NCBI RefSeq assembly: GCF_943913695.1
Contig: NZ_CALTZE010000019.1
Coordinates: 1-37,454, forward strand
DNA: 37,454 nucleotides
Direction of reading: 5' to 3'
DNA from: an uncultured Marmoricola sp.
GTDB lineage: Bacteria; Actinomycetota; Actinomycetes; Propionibacteriales; Nocardioidaceae
Both the position numbers and the translations under genes were made by a program. Shown in pieces: positions 1-8,388 of this stretch (position 1 is the stretch's first letter; each line of letters starts with the position of its first letter). Under the pieces are notes generated by a model that was not told the DNA's origin, made no database searches, and saw nothing but the letters and a program-made list of their open reading frames with translations.

Positions 1-55
1 CCGGCGCGTGTGCCCGCCGACCCGGCGCGTGTGCCCGCCGACCCGGCGCGTGTGC
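1..55 (+). repeat. 21-bp in-frame tandem repeat in PTS linker
   Basis: About 2.6 copies of the 21-bp unit CCCGGCGCGTGTGCCCGCCGA are seen before the window edge cuts the array. It stays in frame and encodes a repeating P-A-R-V-P-A-D linker just ahead of the HPr domain. The copies are identical, which suggests recent slippage or amplification. The array probably continues upstream. Confidence 0.9.
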
Positions 56-1986
56 ACGGGTGCTTCACCGTGCGCAACCCCCACGGGCTGCACGCGCGGC
101 CCGCGGCCCGGCTCGTGCAGGAGGCGCGGCGCCTGGATGCCGACGTGCAGCTGGTCGACCTCACGACGGGCGCGGGGCCCGAGCCCGCCTCGAGCATGAT
201 CCGCGTCGCCGTCCTGGGTGCGGCGCACGGCCACGAGGTCGAGGTGCGGGCCAGCACCCAGGAGGCCGTCGACGCGATCGTGGCGCTGGCGGAGGCCGGC
301 TTCGGAGAGTCGCTGGATCCGGAGCCCGTCGAGACCCCGGCGCCTGCCGACGGCGCCCGCGGCGCCTCGCCCGGCATCGCGGTGGGCCCGGCGCGACGGC
401 TGGAGGTCGTGGCCCTCGACGTCGACGAGTCCGCCGCCGGCACCCCCGAGGAGGAGGCGGGTCGGCTGGAGGCGGCCCTGGCCACCGCCCGCGGCGAGGT
501 CGGGGCCACGCACCGGGGGCTGCGGCGTACGTCGGGCGCGGACATCTTCGAGGCCCACCTCGCACTGCTCGACGACGAGACCCTGGTGGGCCGCGCTCGG
601 AGCCTGGTCGCGGAGGGGCGCGGCGCCGCGGCCGCATGGGGCGAGGCCGTCGACGAGGTGCGTCGTGAGTGGGCGGCGCTGGAGGACCCCTACCTGCGCG
701 AGCGGGCGGCCGACGTCGAGGCCGTCGGCCAGCAGGTGCTCCGCGCCCTCACCGGCGCCGCACCACCGGCCATGCCGGCCGCGGGGGTGCTGCTCGCGGA
801 GGACCTCACGCCCGCCGACACCGCGGGGCTCGACCTGTCGCTGGTGCAGGGGGTGGCGCTCGCCGCGGGCAGCCCGACCTCGCACGCCGCGATCCTGGCC
901 CGCGCGCGGGGGGTGCCGATGGTGGTCGGTGCCGGCGAGGTCGTCCGGCGCGCCGCCGACGGGGTGACGGTGGCGCTCGACGGCTCCACGGGAGAGCTCC
1001 ACGTCGACCCCGCCGAGGACGTGCGACGCGACCTCGAGGCGCGGGCGCAGCGCCAGGAGGAGGAGCGGCGTACGCAGCTGAGCGCGGCGCAGGAGCCCGC
1101 CGTCACCGCCGACGGCGTGAGCGTCGTCGTGGGCGCCAACCTCGGCTCGGTCGCCGACGCCGAGCTCGCGCACCGCTCGGGAGCCGACAAGGCCGGCCTG
1201 GTGCGCACGGAGTTCTGCTTCCTCGGCCGCGACTCTGCGCCCGACGAGGACGAGCAAATGGAGGTCTACGCCGCCGTCGCGGCGGCACTCGGCCGTCGGG
1301 TCACGCTGCGCACGCTCGACGTGGGCGGCGACAAGCCGCTGCCCTACGTCGAGGCGCCGGCGGAGGACAACCCCTTCCTCGGCGTGCGAGGCGTCCGGCT
1401 GAGCCTGCGTCACCCCGAGCTGCTGCGCACGCAGCTGGCAGCGATGGCACGCGTGGCCGAGGTCGAGGGTGCCGAGGTCGACGTCATGGTGCCGATGGTG
1501 GCGAATCCCGCGGAGATGGAGGCGGTGCGTGCGCTGCTCCCCTCCGGCGCGGGCTTCCGGCTGGGCATGATGGTCGAGGTGCCGAGCGCGGCGCTGAAGC
1601 TGCCCGCCTTCGCCGACGTCGTCGACTTCGTCAGCATCGGCACCAACGACCTCACGCAATATGCCCTCGCCGCCGAGCGCGGCAACCCTGGCGTCGCCGA
1701 CCTCGGCGACCCGCTCGACCCCGGTGTGCTGCGCCTGGTCGAGCGGGTCGTGGCCAGCGGTCTGCCCACGGGCGTGTGCGGCGAGGCGGCGGGTGACCCG
1801 GCCGGCGTACCCCTGCTGCTCGGGCTCGGTGTGCGCGAGCTCAGCGTCGCTCCGCCGGCCGTGCCCGGGGTCAAGGCCCGGGTGCGCACGCTCGACAGAG
1901 CCGCCTGCGCCGACCTCGCGCGCCGTGTACTCGCGCTGCCCGACGCCGCGTCCGTGCGTGCGCTGGTCGCCTCCGAGCTCGGCTAG
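1..1986 (+). CDS. dhaM: PTS HPr-enzyme I fusion, 5' end outside window (probable C-terminal part of DhaM)
   Basis: The frame is open to the left edge, so the gene is cut by the window. The visible protein starts with a Pro/Ala/Arg/Val linker of direct repeats. An HPr domain follows (GLHARPAARL, phosphorylatable His at nt 91-93), then a full-length enzyme I: phosphohistidine site SPTSHAAI (His at nt 883-885), LRTLDVGGDKPLPY, NPFLGVRG, MVEVPSAAL, SIGTNDLTQY and the active-site Cys in GVCGEAAG. Enzyme I takes phosphate from PEP and passes it to HPr. An HPr-EI fusion preceded by a linker fits actinobacterial DhaM, where an EIIA-type domain comes first and phosphate goes to dihydroxyacetone kinase subunit DhaL; dhaK and dhaL would then lie upstream, outside the window. 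A plain HPr-EI protein (ptsP-like) is the alternative. The EI part is certain; the DhaM label is inference. Its TAG shares the palindrome CTAG with the stop of the convergent TauE gene. Confidence 0.85.
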   Translation, partial: PARVPADPARVPADPARVHGCFTVRNPHGLHARPAARLVQEARRLDADVQLVDLTTGAGPEPASSMIRVAVLGAAHGHEVEVRASTQEAVDAIVALAEAGFGESLDPEPVETPAPADGARGASPGIAVGPARRLEVVALDVDESAAGTPEEEAGRLEAALATARGEVGATHRGLRRTSGADIFEAHLALLDDETLVGRARSLVAEGRGAAAAWGEAVDEVRREWAALEDPYLRERAADVEAVGQQVLRALTGAAPPAMPAAGVLLAEDLTPADTAGLDLSLVQGVALAAGSPTSHAAILARARGVPMVVGAGEVVRRAADGVTVALDGSTGELHVDPAEDVRRDLEARAQRQEEERRTQLSAAQEPAVTADGVSVVVGANLGSVADAELAHRSGADKAGLVRTEFCFLGRDSAPDEDEQMEVYAAVAAALGRRVTLRTLDVGGDKPLPYVEAPAEDNPFLGVRGVRLSLRHPELLRTQLAAMARVAEVEGAEVDVMVPMVANPAEMEAVRALLPSGAGFRLGMMVEVPSAALKLPAFADVVDFVSIGTNDLTQYALAAERGNPGVADLGDPLDPGVLRLVERVVASGLPTGVCGEAAGDPAGVPLLLGLGVRELSVAPPAVPGVKARVRTLDRAACADLARRVLALPDAASVRALVASELG

Positions 1987-2705
1987 CCGACGAGCGAGCG
2001 CACCACGAGGGCCAGCGCGGAGGCGCCGCACACGAGCAGCACGACCGGACGCACCCGCTCGGGGCGCAGCGTCAGCCGGCGGCTCAGCTCGGCGCCGACG
2101 AGCAGCACCGGCACCAGCGCGGCCGACACGGCGACCTGCTGCCGGGTGATCTCGCCGGCCAGCAGCAGCCCGAGGAAGCTCAGCCTCGCGCCGTAGAGGA
2201 AGTAGACGGCCAGCGTCGTCCGGATCTGGCGTGCCGGCCGGTGCTGCAGCAGCAGTGCCATCGGCGGGCCACCGATCGAGGTGGCCGTGCCCATGATGCC
2301 GCTGACGAAACCGACCGAGGTGAGCGTGCCGCGGTTGACCGGTACGTCGACCGCGCGCCACGTGAGCAGCACGGCGAGCAGCACCAGGGCACCGATCGCC
2401 ACCCCGAGCTGGTCGTCGTCGGCTCGGGAGACGAGGAGCACGCCGGCGACGGTGCCGAGGACGCGGGTCGGGAAGGTCCAGCCCAGGCCGCGCCAGTCGA
2501 TGTCGTCGCGCTCGAGCGCCAGCGTGATCAGGGGGAGCGTCGAGACCAGCAGCAGCGCCGAGCCCGGCATCAGCTGCGGGGCGGCCAGGGTGATGACCGG
2601 TGCCGCGACCAGCCCGAGCCCGATGCCGACCGTGGTCTGCACGACCGCCCCGCACAGCACGGCCGTCGCGATCACGGCAAGCGGCAGCCACCCGAGGTCG
2701 ATCAC
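1983..2705 (-). CDS. TauE/SafE family sulfite/anion exporter
   Basis: A 240-residue integral membrane protein with about eight hydrophobic segments. It has the TauE/SafE pattern: Gly-rich first helix (TVGIGLGLVAAPVI), the middle motif SGIMGTATSIGGPPMALLL, and a repeated second half. Members export small sulfur-containing anions such as sulfite or sulfoacetate, or other organic anions; the substrate cannot be read here. The GTG start at 2705 has CAGGCT 6 nt upstream, the spacing expected of a leaderless transcript. It is convergent with the PTS gene and the two stop codons share CTAG. No operon partner is seen. Confidence 0.85.
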   Translation of the reverse strand: MIDLGWLPLAVIATAVLCGAVVQTTVGIGLGLVAAPVITLAAPQLMPGSALLLVSTLPLITLALERDDIDWRGLGWTFPTRVLGTVAGVLLVSRADDDQLGVAIGALVLLAVLLTWRAVDVPVNRGTLTSVGFVSGIMGTATSIGGPPMALLLQHRPARQIRTTLAVYFLYGARLSFLGLLLAGEITRQQVAVSAALVPVLLVGAELSRRLTLRPERVRPVVLLVCGASALALVVRSLVG

Positions 2706-2711
2706 GCGCCC

Positions 2712-2717
2712 AGCCTG
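2712..2717 (-). promoter_or_regulatory. possible -10 of leaderless TauE gene
   Basis: CAGGCT on the minus strand lies 6 nt from the GTG at 2705. It keeps A2 and T6 of TATAAT but not T1. It is supported mainly by the same arrangement at other genes in the window. Confidence 0.3.
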
Positions 2718-2795
2718 TCAGGCGCTCGACGACCTGGCGCTGAGGGGACGCCGTACCCTGGCGGACGGCCCACCCGAGAGCACGAAAGCGATCCC

Positions 2796-4361
2796 ATGAG
2801 CGCGCCCGACCGCCGCCCCCGGCGTACCTTCGCCGTCATCAGCCACCCCGACGCCGGCAAGTCGACGCTCACCGAGGCGCTCGCGCTGCACGCCCGGGCG
2901 ATCCAGGAGGCGGGCGCCGTGCACGGCAAGGCGGGGCGCAAGGGCACCGTGTCGGACTGGATGGAGATGGAGCAGCAGCGCGGCATCTCGATCACCTCCG
3001 CGGCCCTGCAGTTCGAGTACGCCGGCCACGTCGTCAACCTGGTCGACACCCCCGGTCACAGCGACTTCTCCGAGGACACCTACCGCGTCCTCTCCGCCGT
3101 GGACTCCGCGGTGATGCTCGTCGACGCGGCGCGCGGGATGGAGCCGCAGACGCTGAAGCTCTTCAAGGTGTGCGCGCTGCGCGGCATCCCGGTCATCACC
3201 GTCATCAACAAGTGGGACCGGCCCGGCCTCGACCCGCTGGAGCTGATGGACCTCATCGAGCAGCAGATTGGGCTGCGGCCCACGCCGATCACGTGGCCGG
3301 TGGGGGAGTCGGGCGACTTCCGCGGCGTGCTCGACCGCACCACCGGCGAGTTCGTGCAGTACACCCGCACCGCCGGCGGCGCCACGATCGCGCCCGAGCG
3401 CCGGATGAGCTCCGACGAGGCGCTCGAGGTCGAGGGCGACCTGTGGGCCGTGGCCGTCGACGGTCACGAGCTGCTCGCCGCCGACGGCGCCGACCACGAC
3501 CAGGAGGCCTTCCTCGCCGGGCGGACGACGCCGGTCATGTTCGCCTCCGCGCTGCTCAACTTCGGCGTCGCCCAGCTGCTCGAGCGGCTCCTCGAGCTCG
3601 CGCCCGCCCCGCACGCGCTGGAGACCGTGGAGGGGACGCCGCGCTCGCCGGAGGACGACTTCAGTGCCTTCGTCTTCAAGGTGCAGTCCGGCATGAACGC
3701 CGCCCACCGCGACCGGCTCGCCTACGCCCGGGTGTGCTCGGGCACCTTCGAGCGCGGCATGGTCGTCACGCACGCGCCGACCGGCAAGCCCTTCGCGACG
3801 AAGTACGCCCAGGCCGTCTTCGGCCGCGAGCTCTCCTCGGTCGAGACCGCCAGTCCCGGCGACATCATCGGCCTGGTCAACGCCAACGCGCTGCGCGTCG
3901 GCGACACGGTCTACGTCGGTGACCCCGTCACCTACCCGCCCATCGCGACCTTCGCGCCGGAGCACTTCGTCACCTGCACGGCCGCCGACATCAGCAAGGA
4001 CAAGCAGTTTCGCAAGGGTGTCGAGCAGCTCGACCAGGAGGGCGTCGTCCAGGTGCTCCGCTCGGATCTGCGCGGCGACCGCAGCCCCGTGCTCGCCGCC
4101 GTCGGGCCCATGCAGTTCGAGGTGGTGCAGGCGCGGATGGAGGCGGAGTTCAACTGCCCGGTGCGCCTCTCCCCGCTGCCCTTCCAGCTGGCGCGGCGTA
4201 CGGACAAGGACGCGCTCGACGTGCTCGCCACCATCCGCGGCGTCGAGGTGCTCGAGCGCCGCGACGGCTCCCTGCTGGCCCTCTTCCTCGACCAGTGGCG
4301 CGCCACCAAGACCGAGCGCGACCACCCCGAGATCACCCTCGAGGCGCTCGCCGCCGGCTGA
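2796..4361 (+). CDS. prfC: peptide chain release factor 3 (RF3)
   Basis: A 521-residue translational GTPase that removes RF1/RF2 from the ribosome after termination. The N-terminal G domain has the P-loop SHPDAGKSTL, the switch region RGISITSA, DTPGHSDF and NKWDR. Downstream are RF3 features FAPEHFVTC, FRKGVEQLDQEGVVQVL and VGPMQFEVVQ. Length matches the family (E. coli 529). The ATG at 2796 (MSAPDRRPRRTFAVIS) is chosen because the reading frame before it is antisense to the TauE gene and shows no family similarity. No strong ribosome-binding site is visible. RF3 is patchily distributed among bacteria. Confidence 0.95.
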   Translation: MSAPDRRPRRTFAVISHPDAGKSTLTEALALHARAIQEAGAVHGKAGRKGTVSDWMEMEQQRGISITSAALQFEYAGHVVNLVDTPGHSDFSEDTYRVLSAVDSAVMLVDAARGMEPQTLKLFKVCALRGIPVITVINKWDRPGLDPLELMDLIEQQIGLRPTPITWPVGESGDFRGVLDRTTGEFVQYTRTAGGATIAPERRMSSDEALEVEGDLWAVAVDGHELLAADGADHDQEAFLAGRTTPVMFASALLNFGVAQLLERLLELAPAPHALETVEGTPRSPEDDFSAFVFKVQSGMNAAHRDRLAYARVCSGTFERGMVVTHAPTGKPFATKYAQAVFGRELSSVETASPGDIIGLVNANALRVGDTVYVGDPVTYPPIATFAPEHFVTCTAADISKDKQFRKGVEQLDQEGVVQVLRSDLRGDRSPVLAAVGPMQFEVVQARMEAEFNCPVRLSPLPFQLARRTDKDALDVLATIRGVEVLERRDGSLLALFLDQWRATKTERDHPEITLEALAAG

Positions 4362-4370
4362 GCCGGCCGC

Positions 4371-4376
4371 TACCGT
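4371..4376 (+). promoter_or_regulatory. -10 element of leaderless GAP-family gene
   Basis: TACCGT lies in the gap after prfC, 7 nt before the GTG at 4384, with no Shine-Dalgarno in between. A transcript starting about 7 nt downstream would begin at the start codon. Confidence 0.5.
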
Positions 4377-4383
4377 CGCCCCC

Positions 4384-5034
4384 GTGCTCCACCTGCTGGC
4401 CGTCGTGCTCCCGCTTGCCCTGGCGGCGGCGGTCAGCCCGGTCATGCTCACCGAGCAGGCCGTGGTCCTGGCGGCCCCCGACGGCCGCCGTCCGGCCTGG
4501 ACGTACGCCGCCGGCACCGCCGCGGTCCTCTCCGTCGTCGTCGGGATCGTGGTGACGGCCGGGCAGTCGCTCTCGCTGCCGAGGGCGCCGACGCTCAGCG
4601 CCTCACTCGACGTCGTCGTGGGCGGGGCCCTGCTCGCGCTCGCGTTGGTGCTGTGGTGGTGGAAGCGAGACCGGGTGGCGCGCGCGAGGCCGCCCCACGC
4701 TCACCTGACGCCGTCGCGCGCCTTCGGTTTCGGCGCCTTCTCCATGGCCACCAACGTCACCTCGCTCGCTCTCGTCGTGCCGGCCGCCAAGGAGATCGCC
4801 TCCAGCGACCTCTCCGCACTCTCGTGCGTGCTCGCCGCCGGGCTGCTCGTCACCGTCGTCTGTCTGCCCGCCTGGGTGCCGGTCGCGGCCACCTCGCTCG
4901 CACCCGCGGTGGCAGGCCGTCTGCTCACTCGCCTCCACGATCTGATCGACCGACACGGCCGCACCCTGGTCATCGTGCTGGTCGCTGGTGCCGGCGCGTT
5001 CCTCCTCCTTCGCGGAGCGCTGCACCTCGCGTGA
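4384..5034 (+). CDS. GAP family (SfLAP-like) membrane protein
   Basis: A 216-residue protein with about six transmembrane helices. The N-terminal half has LALAAAVSPVMLTEQAVVLAAPDGRRPAWTY and the second half ALVVPAAKEI. This layout matches the GAP/SfLAP (LysE-like) family, whose mycobacterial member Sap takes part in moving sulfolipid to the cell surface. Transport of a lipid or small molecule is an inference from the family. The GTG at 4384 is only 22 bp past prfC and is preceded by a TACCGT element, so it can be expressed separately from prfC. The same frame runs upstream into prfC, but that part is an antisense-free shadow without family similarity. Confidence 0.75.
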   Translation: MLHLLAVVLPLALAAAVSPVMLTEQAVVLAAPDGRRPAWTYAAGTAAVLSVVVGIVVTAGQSLSLPRAPTLSASLDVVVGGALLALALVLWWWKRDRVARARPPHAHLTPSRAFGFGAFSMATNVTSLALVVPAAKEIASSDLSALSCVLAAGLLVTVVCLPAWVPVAATSLAPAVAGRLLTRLHDLIDRHGRTLVIVLVAGAGAFLLLRGALHLA

Positions 5035-5061
5035 GACGTGCGACGACGGGCCGTCAGGTGG

Positions 5062-5565
5062 CTACACCCAGTAGGTGTCGTGGCGGATCATGAAGGCGGC
5101 GCGCTGCTCCTCGGTCATCTCCTCGCCACGCGCGAGGGTCTCGAAGTAGTCCTCCCGCGGACCGCCAGGGGCGAACATCAGCAGCATCGAGGCGCCGCCA
5201 CCGCCGCGGAAGGCGTGCAGCCCGCCCTCGGGGACGTAGAGGAAGTCGCCGGAGCGTGCCGTGATCCAGGCACGACCGTCGTAGAGGTTCACCTCGCCGG
5301 AGAGCACGTAGAACTGCTCGGAGATCGAGCGATGGAAGTGGGTGTCGGGGCCGGTCTCCTCCTCGCCGAAGGTCCAGCGGTAGAGACCGAAGCGCCCCTG
5401 CGTCTGGTCGCCGCGCGCGAGGTACTCACACGTGCCCCCGGAGGCGTAGGTGACGTCAGGCGCCGAGTCGCTCTCGCGGAACCACGCGCCGATCTCGCCA
5501 CCCTCGCCGCGGTAGAGGTCGGGCGGATAGCTGCGGGGCAGGGACAAGTCGGCCTCCTCGGTCAT
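5062..5565 (-). CDS. cupin domain protein
   Basis: A 167-residue single-domain cupin. The first metal-binding motif is visible as HFHRSISEQFYVLSGEVNLYDG (His-x-His, Glu, then Gly). The second is the DFLYVPEGGLHAFRG segment with its His. N-terminal and C-terminal extensions flank the barrel. The fold normally binds a divalent metal and acts as a dioxygenase, isomerase or ligand sensor; no substrate can be assigned. The ATG at 5565 (MTEEADLSLP) is preferred because residues encoded further upstream are low-complexity. It is divergent from the PRISE reductase with 62 bp between starts, so the two may share regulation. Confidence 0.8.
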   Translation of the reverse strand: MTEEADLSLPRSYPPDLYRGEGGEIGAWFRESDSAPDVTYASGGTCEYLARGDQTQGRFGLYRWTFGEEETGPDTHFHRSISEQFYVLSGEVNLYDGRAWITARSGDFLYVPEGGLHAFRGGGGASMLLMFAPGGPREDYFETLARGEEMTEEQRAAFMIRHDTYWV

Positions 5566-5627
5566 GGGCAGGCTGTCACGACGGAGGCCGCACGTGAAGG
5601 AATCGCCGGCACGGGGTAACCAGGGTG

Positions 5628-6734
5628 ATGACGTCTTCAACCACTCGCCCTGACCACCCGACCGCCCTCGTCGTCGGCGCGACCGGCATCGCGGGCTCCG
5701 CGCTGTGCGGTCTGCTGGTGGAGCAGGGGTGGCGGGTGCTGGGGCTCTCGCGCAGTGGCGGCACCCCGGTCGACGGCGTGGAGGCGGTGCAGGCCGACCT
5801 GACCGATGCAGTGGCACTGCAGCAGGCACTGGAGGGCCACGAGCCGACGCACGTCTTCCTGACCGCGTGGATCCGGCAGGGCACCGAGCAGGAGAACATC
5901 GAGGTCAACGGCGCGCTGGTGCGCGACCTGCTGGCCGCCGTCCGCCGGGCGGGGTCGGTGCAGCACGTCGCGCTGCTGACCGGGCTCAAGCACTACCTGG
6001 GCCCCTTCGAGGCCTACGGCCAGGGCGAGATGCCGGACACGCCCTTCCACGAGGACGAGCCGCGCCTGCCCTATGACAACTTCTACTACGCCCAGGAGGA
6101 CGAGCTCTTCGCGGCGGCCGAGCGCGACGGCTTCACCTGGAGCGTGCACCGCGCCCACACGATCATCGGGCACGCGGTCGGCAACGCGATGAACATGGGG
6201 CAGACGCTCGCGGCGTACGCCGCCCTGTGCCGCGAGGCGGGCAGGCCCTTCGTCTTCCCCGGCTCCGAGACGCAGTGGCACGGCGTGGTCGACATGACCG
6301 ACGCCGGCCTGCTGGCCGAGCAGCTGCACTGGGCGGCGACCACGCCCGCCGCGGCGGACACCGCCTTCAACGTCGCCAACGGCGACGTCTTCCGGTGGCG
6401 CTGGCTGTGGCCGCGGTTGGCAGAGCGCCTCGGCGTGGAGTGGGAGGGGTACGCCGAGGCGCCGCGCCCGCTGGAGGAGCAGATCGACGCCTGGGACGAC
6501 GCCGAGGGCACGTGGGCGCGGATCGCGGAGCGCGACGGCCTGGTCGAGCGCGAGCTGTCGCGGGTGGCGTCGTGGTGGCACACCGACAGCGACCTCGGTC
6601 GTGACATCGAGTGCCTCACCGACATGACCCGCAGCCGCGAGCGAGGGTTCGCGGCGTACCGCTCGACGCCGCGCGCCTTCGAGGCGCTCTTCGACGTGCT
6701 GGAGGACGAGCGCGTGGTGCCGCGGCCGCGCTGA
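5628..6734 (+). CDS. PRISE-type SDR (progesterone 5-beta-reductase/iridoid synthase-like)
   Basis: A 368-residue atypical short-chain dehydrogenase. The N-terminus has the NADP-binding motif VVGATGIAGSAL. Family marks follow: TGLKHYLGPFEAYG, carrying the conserved Lys, and the characteristic PYDNFYYAQEDEL, carrying the catalytic Tyr of the NFYY motif. The C-terminal FNVANGDVFRWRWLWP is also typical. Characterised plant members reduce activated C=C bonds of enones with NADPH; the bacterial substrate is unknown. ATG 5628 is chosen over the GTG at 5625, which would add one residue. It ends 13 bp from the convergent DUF222 gene, with no hairpin between them. Confidence 0.85.
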   Translation: MTSSTTRPDHPTALVVGATGIAGSALCGLLVEQGWRVLGLSRSGGTPVDGVEAVQADLTDAVALQQALEGHEPTHVFLTAWIRQGTEQENIEVNGALVRDLLAAVRRAGSVQHVALLTGLKHYLGPFEAYGQGEMPDTPFHEDEPRLPYDNFYYAQEDELFAAAERDGFTWSVHRAHTIIGHAVGNAMNMGQTLAAYAALCREAGRPFVFPGSETQWHGVVDMTDAGLLAEQLHWAATTPAAADTAFNVANGDVFRWRWLWPRLAERLGVEWEGYAEAPRPLEEQIDAWDDAEGTWARIAERDGLVERELSRVASWWHTDSDLGRDIECLTDMTRSRERGFAAYRSTPRAFEALFDVLEDERVVPRPR

Positions 6735-6747
6735 GCGGTACGCCGGC

Positions 6748-8283
6748 TCACAGCGGGTGGGTGCCGGCGGGGTCGCGGAGCACCTGGTGACCGCCCGGAG
6801 TGGTCCAGAGATAGCTGCCGGGATGGAGCACCCGGTAGTACCAGCCGTCGTCCTCGCCGTGGGTCTTGAGGCGGTGGTGGCTGCGACACAAGGGTGCGAG
6901 GTTGTCGCTGGAGGTCGGTCCACCCCGTGCGTGGGGCTCGATGTGGTCCTGGTCGCAGCTGCGAGCGTCGCGGGTGCAGTGGGGGAAGACGCAGGTGCGG
7001 TCGCGGAGCGCCAGCTGCTCGGCCAGTGCCGCGGGCACCTCGTAGGACCCGACGGTGTGGACCGCGGCCAGGTCGATGACCGGCTTCACGGTGATCTGGG
7101 TGGTGCTGCCGGGTGCCTGGCACCACGCGCGGACCTGGTCGACGGTGATCGGGCCGGCGTGGCCCTCCAGGCGCGCGAGCGCCCCGTCGGCGCAGCCGGT
7201 GAGTGCCGACTCGCTGAGGTGGACGTAGAGCACGACCGGCCGGGTGCGGACCCGCACGGGCTCCGCCGCGGTCTCGGCGTCGTCCTCGTCCCACTCCTGC
7301 AGGTCCTCCTCAGCCGGGACGTCGGGGACCGGCACCTCGATGGGGTCCTCACGTCGGGCGAGCATGCCGAGTGCCTGCGAGCGGCGCACCTCGAGGGACT
7401 CGGTCGATCCCGCCAGCAGCAGCTGGTGGGCGAGCTGCGCGACGGCACGCTCCAGCTCGACGGCGTCGGCGCGGTCGAGCCAGCCCCACACCGCGCACGC
7501 GGCCGACGGGTTGTCGGGGTGCGCGTCGAGGTCGACGCGCAGGTCACGGTGGTCGAGCGACTCGCCAGCCTCCTCCAGGGCGCGGGGCAGGTCGAAGCGC
7601 CAGATGGCCGTGGTCACGATGGCCTCGAGCGCCTTGACCCCGATCGAGTGGAGGTAGGGCGCGACCTCGCCGTCGACGTAGGCCGCGGCCTCCGGGCTGA
7701 GGCTGCGCGTGGCCTGGGCGACGCGGCGGGCTCGGTAGGCCGGGATGGATCCGGAGTGCAGCTGCTCCCAGCACTGGGGGAGCCGGTGGGCCAGCTCGAG
7801 CGCGTCCGCGATCAGGTGCCGGCCGGTCTCGGTGGAGACGTCGAGCCGCAGGGCCAGCTCGGCGATGGCGAACTCGGCGATGCACGGCGCCCCCTCGCCC
7901 GCCAGCGACATCGTCCGCTCACCGCCCGAGGACTCGGGGACGTCGCTCCGGCTCACAGGGTGCAGTGCCGCCCACTCCACGGCCGCATCGAGCTCGGCGA
8001 CCTCGGCGGCCAGGCGCGCCGCGTGCGCGTCGGTGGCTCGGGCGAGCACGGCAGCCGCCTCACCGCCCACGACTCCCTGGGCCTCGCGGGGCAGCTCGGC
8101 CCGGTAGCGCCGCGAGCGTGCGCGCACGGGTCGGGCCCGGTGGTTGCGGCGCAGCGACTCGACGGGATCGGTCTCTCGCCGATGCTCGGACTCGTAGCGG
8201 GCCTCGGTCAGCTCTTCGAGGTCGTCGTCGCCGAACGAGCACGCCAGCGGCCGCAAGGGCTCGAACTCGCGCGTTTCGCTCAT
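6748..8283 (-). CDS. DUF222 / HNH endonuclease domain protein (REP13E12-like)
   Basis: A 511-residue protein with an N-terminal and central DUF222 region, mainly helical (for example ELALRLDVSTETGRHLIADALELAHRLP). At the C-terminus is an HNH nuclease module: CVFPHCTRDARSCDQDHIEPHARGG, then TSSDNLAPLCRSHHRLKTHG, giving two zinc-binding CxxC-like pairs and the His-Asn-His residues. An acidic linker (EEDLQEWDEDDAE) separates the two. This multi-copy actinobacterial family includes mycobacterial REP13E12 proteins; its biological role is not settled. The start at 8283 sits 7 nt after a near-consensus -10 box, so the mRNA is probably leaderless. All HNH residues are present. Confidence 0.88.
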   Translation of the reverse strand: MSETREFEPLRPLACSFGDDDLEELTEARYESEHRRETDPVESLRRNHRARPVRARSRRYRAELPREAQGVVGGEAAAVLARATDAHAARLAAEVAELDAAVEWAALHPVSRSDVPESSGGERTMSLAGEGAPCIAEFAIAELALRLDVSTETGRHLIADALELAHRLPQCWEQLHSGSIPAYRARRVAQATRSLSPEAAAYVDGEVAPYLHSIGVKALEAIVTTAIWRFDLPRALEEAGESLDHRDLRVDLDAHPDNPSAACAVWGWLDRADAVELERAVAQLAHQLLLAGSTESLEVRRSQALGMLARREDPIEVPVPDVPAEEDLQEWDEDDAETAAEPVRVRTRPVVLYVHLSESALTGCADGALARLEGHAGPITVDQVRAWCQAPGSTTQITVKPVIDLAAVHTVGSYEVPAALAEQLALRDRTCVFPHCTRDARSCDQDHIEPHARGGPTSSDNLAPLCRSHHRLKTHGEDDGWYYRVLHPGSYLWTTPGGHQVLRDPAGTHPL

Positions 8284-8290
8284 GTGTTCG

Positions 8291-8319
8291 ATTGTACGCC
8301 CTCGTTGAGGCAGTGTCAG
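8291..8319 (-). promoter_or_regulatory. SigA-type promoter of the DUF222-HNH gene (leaderless)
   Basis: On the minus strand CTGACA (8314-8319) is separated by exactly 17 nt from TACAAT (8291-8296), 5/6 matches to each consensus hexamer. The ATG begins 7 nt after the -10, so transcription should start at or next to the start codon. It is the best canonical promoter in the window. Confidence 0.75.
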
Positions 8320-8376
8320 GCGCGTGACCGCGATGTGGACCGGGTCCGTCTCGCCTCGTGCCGTGGACGCATGGGG

Positions 8377-8382
8377 CAGGCT
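8377..8382 (+). promoter_or_regulatory. possible -10 of P450 gene
   Basis: CAGGCT is followed after 6 nt by the ATG at 8389. It lacks the T1 of the -10 consensus. The same bases also hold a purine-rich GGGGCAGG that could act as a ribosome-binding site, so the reading is ambiguous. Confidence 0.3.
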
Positions 8383-8388
8383 GGACAC

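Noticed and set aside
2241..2795. N-terminal extension of prfC
   Set aside because: This part is antisense to the TauE gene and has no homology. RF3 begins at MSAPDRR at 2796.
6748..8283. DUF222-HNH gene as part of a mobile element
   Set aside because: No inverted repeats, integrase or target duplication is visible around it; composition equals the neighbours.
6757..8388. Plus-strand open frame upstream of and in frame with the P450
   Set aside because: It is antisense to the DUF222-HNH gene, which has all HNH residues and a promoter. The P450 fold begins at 8389.
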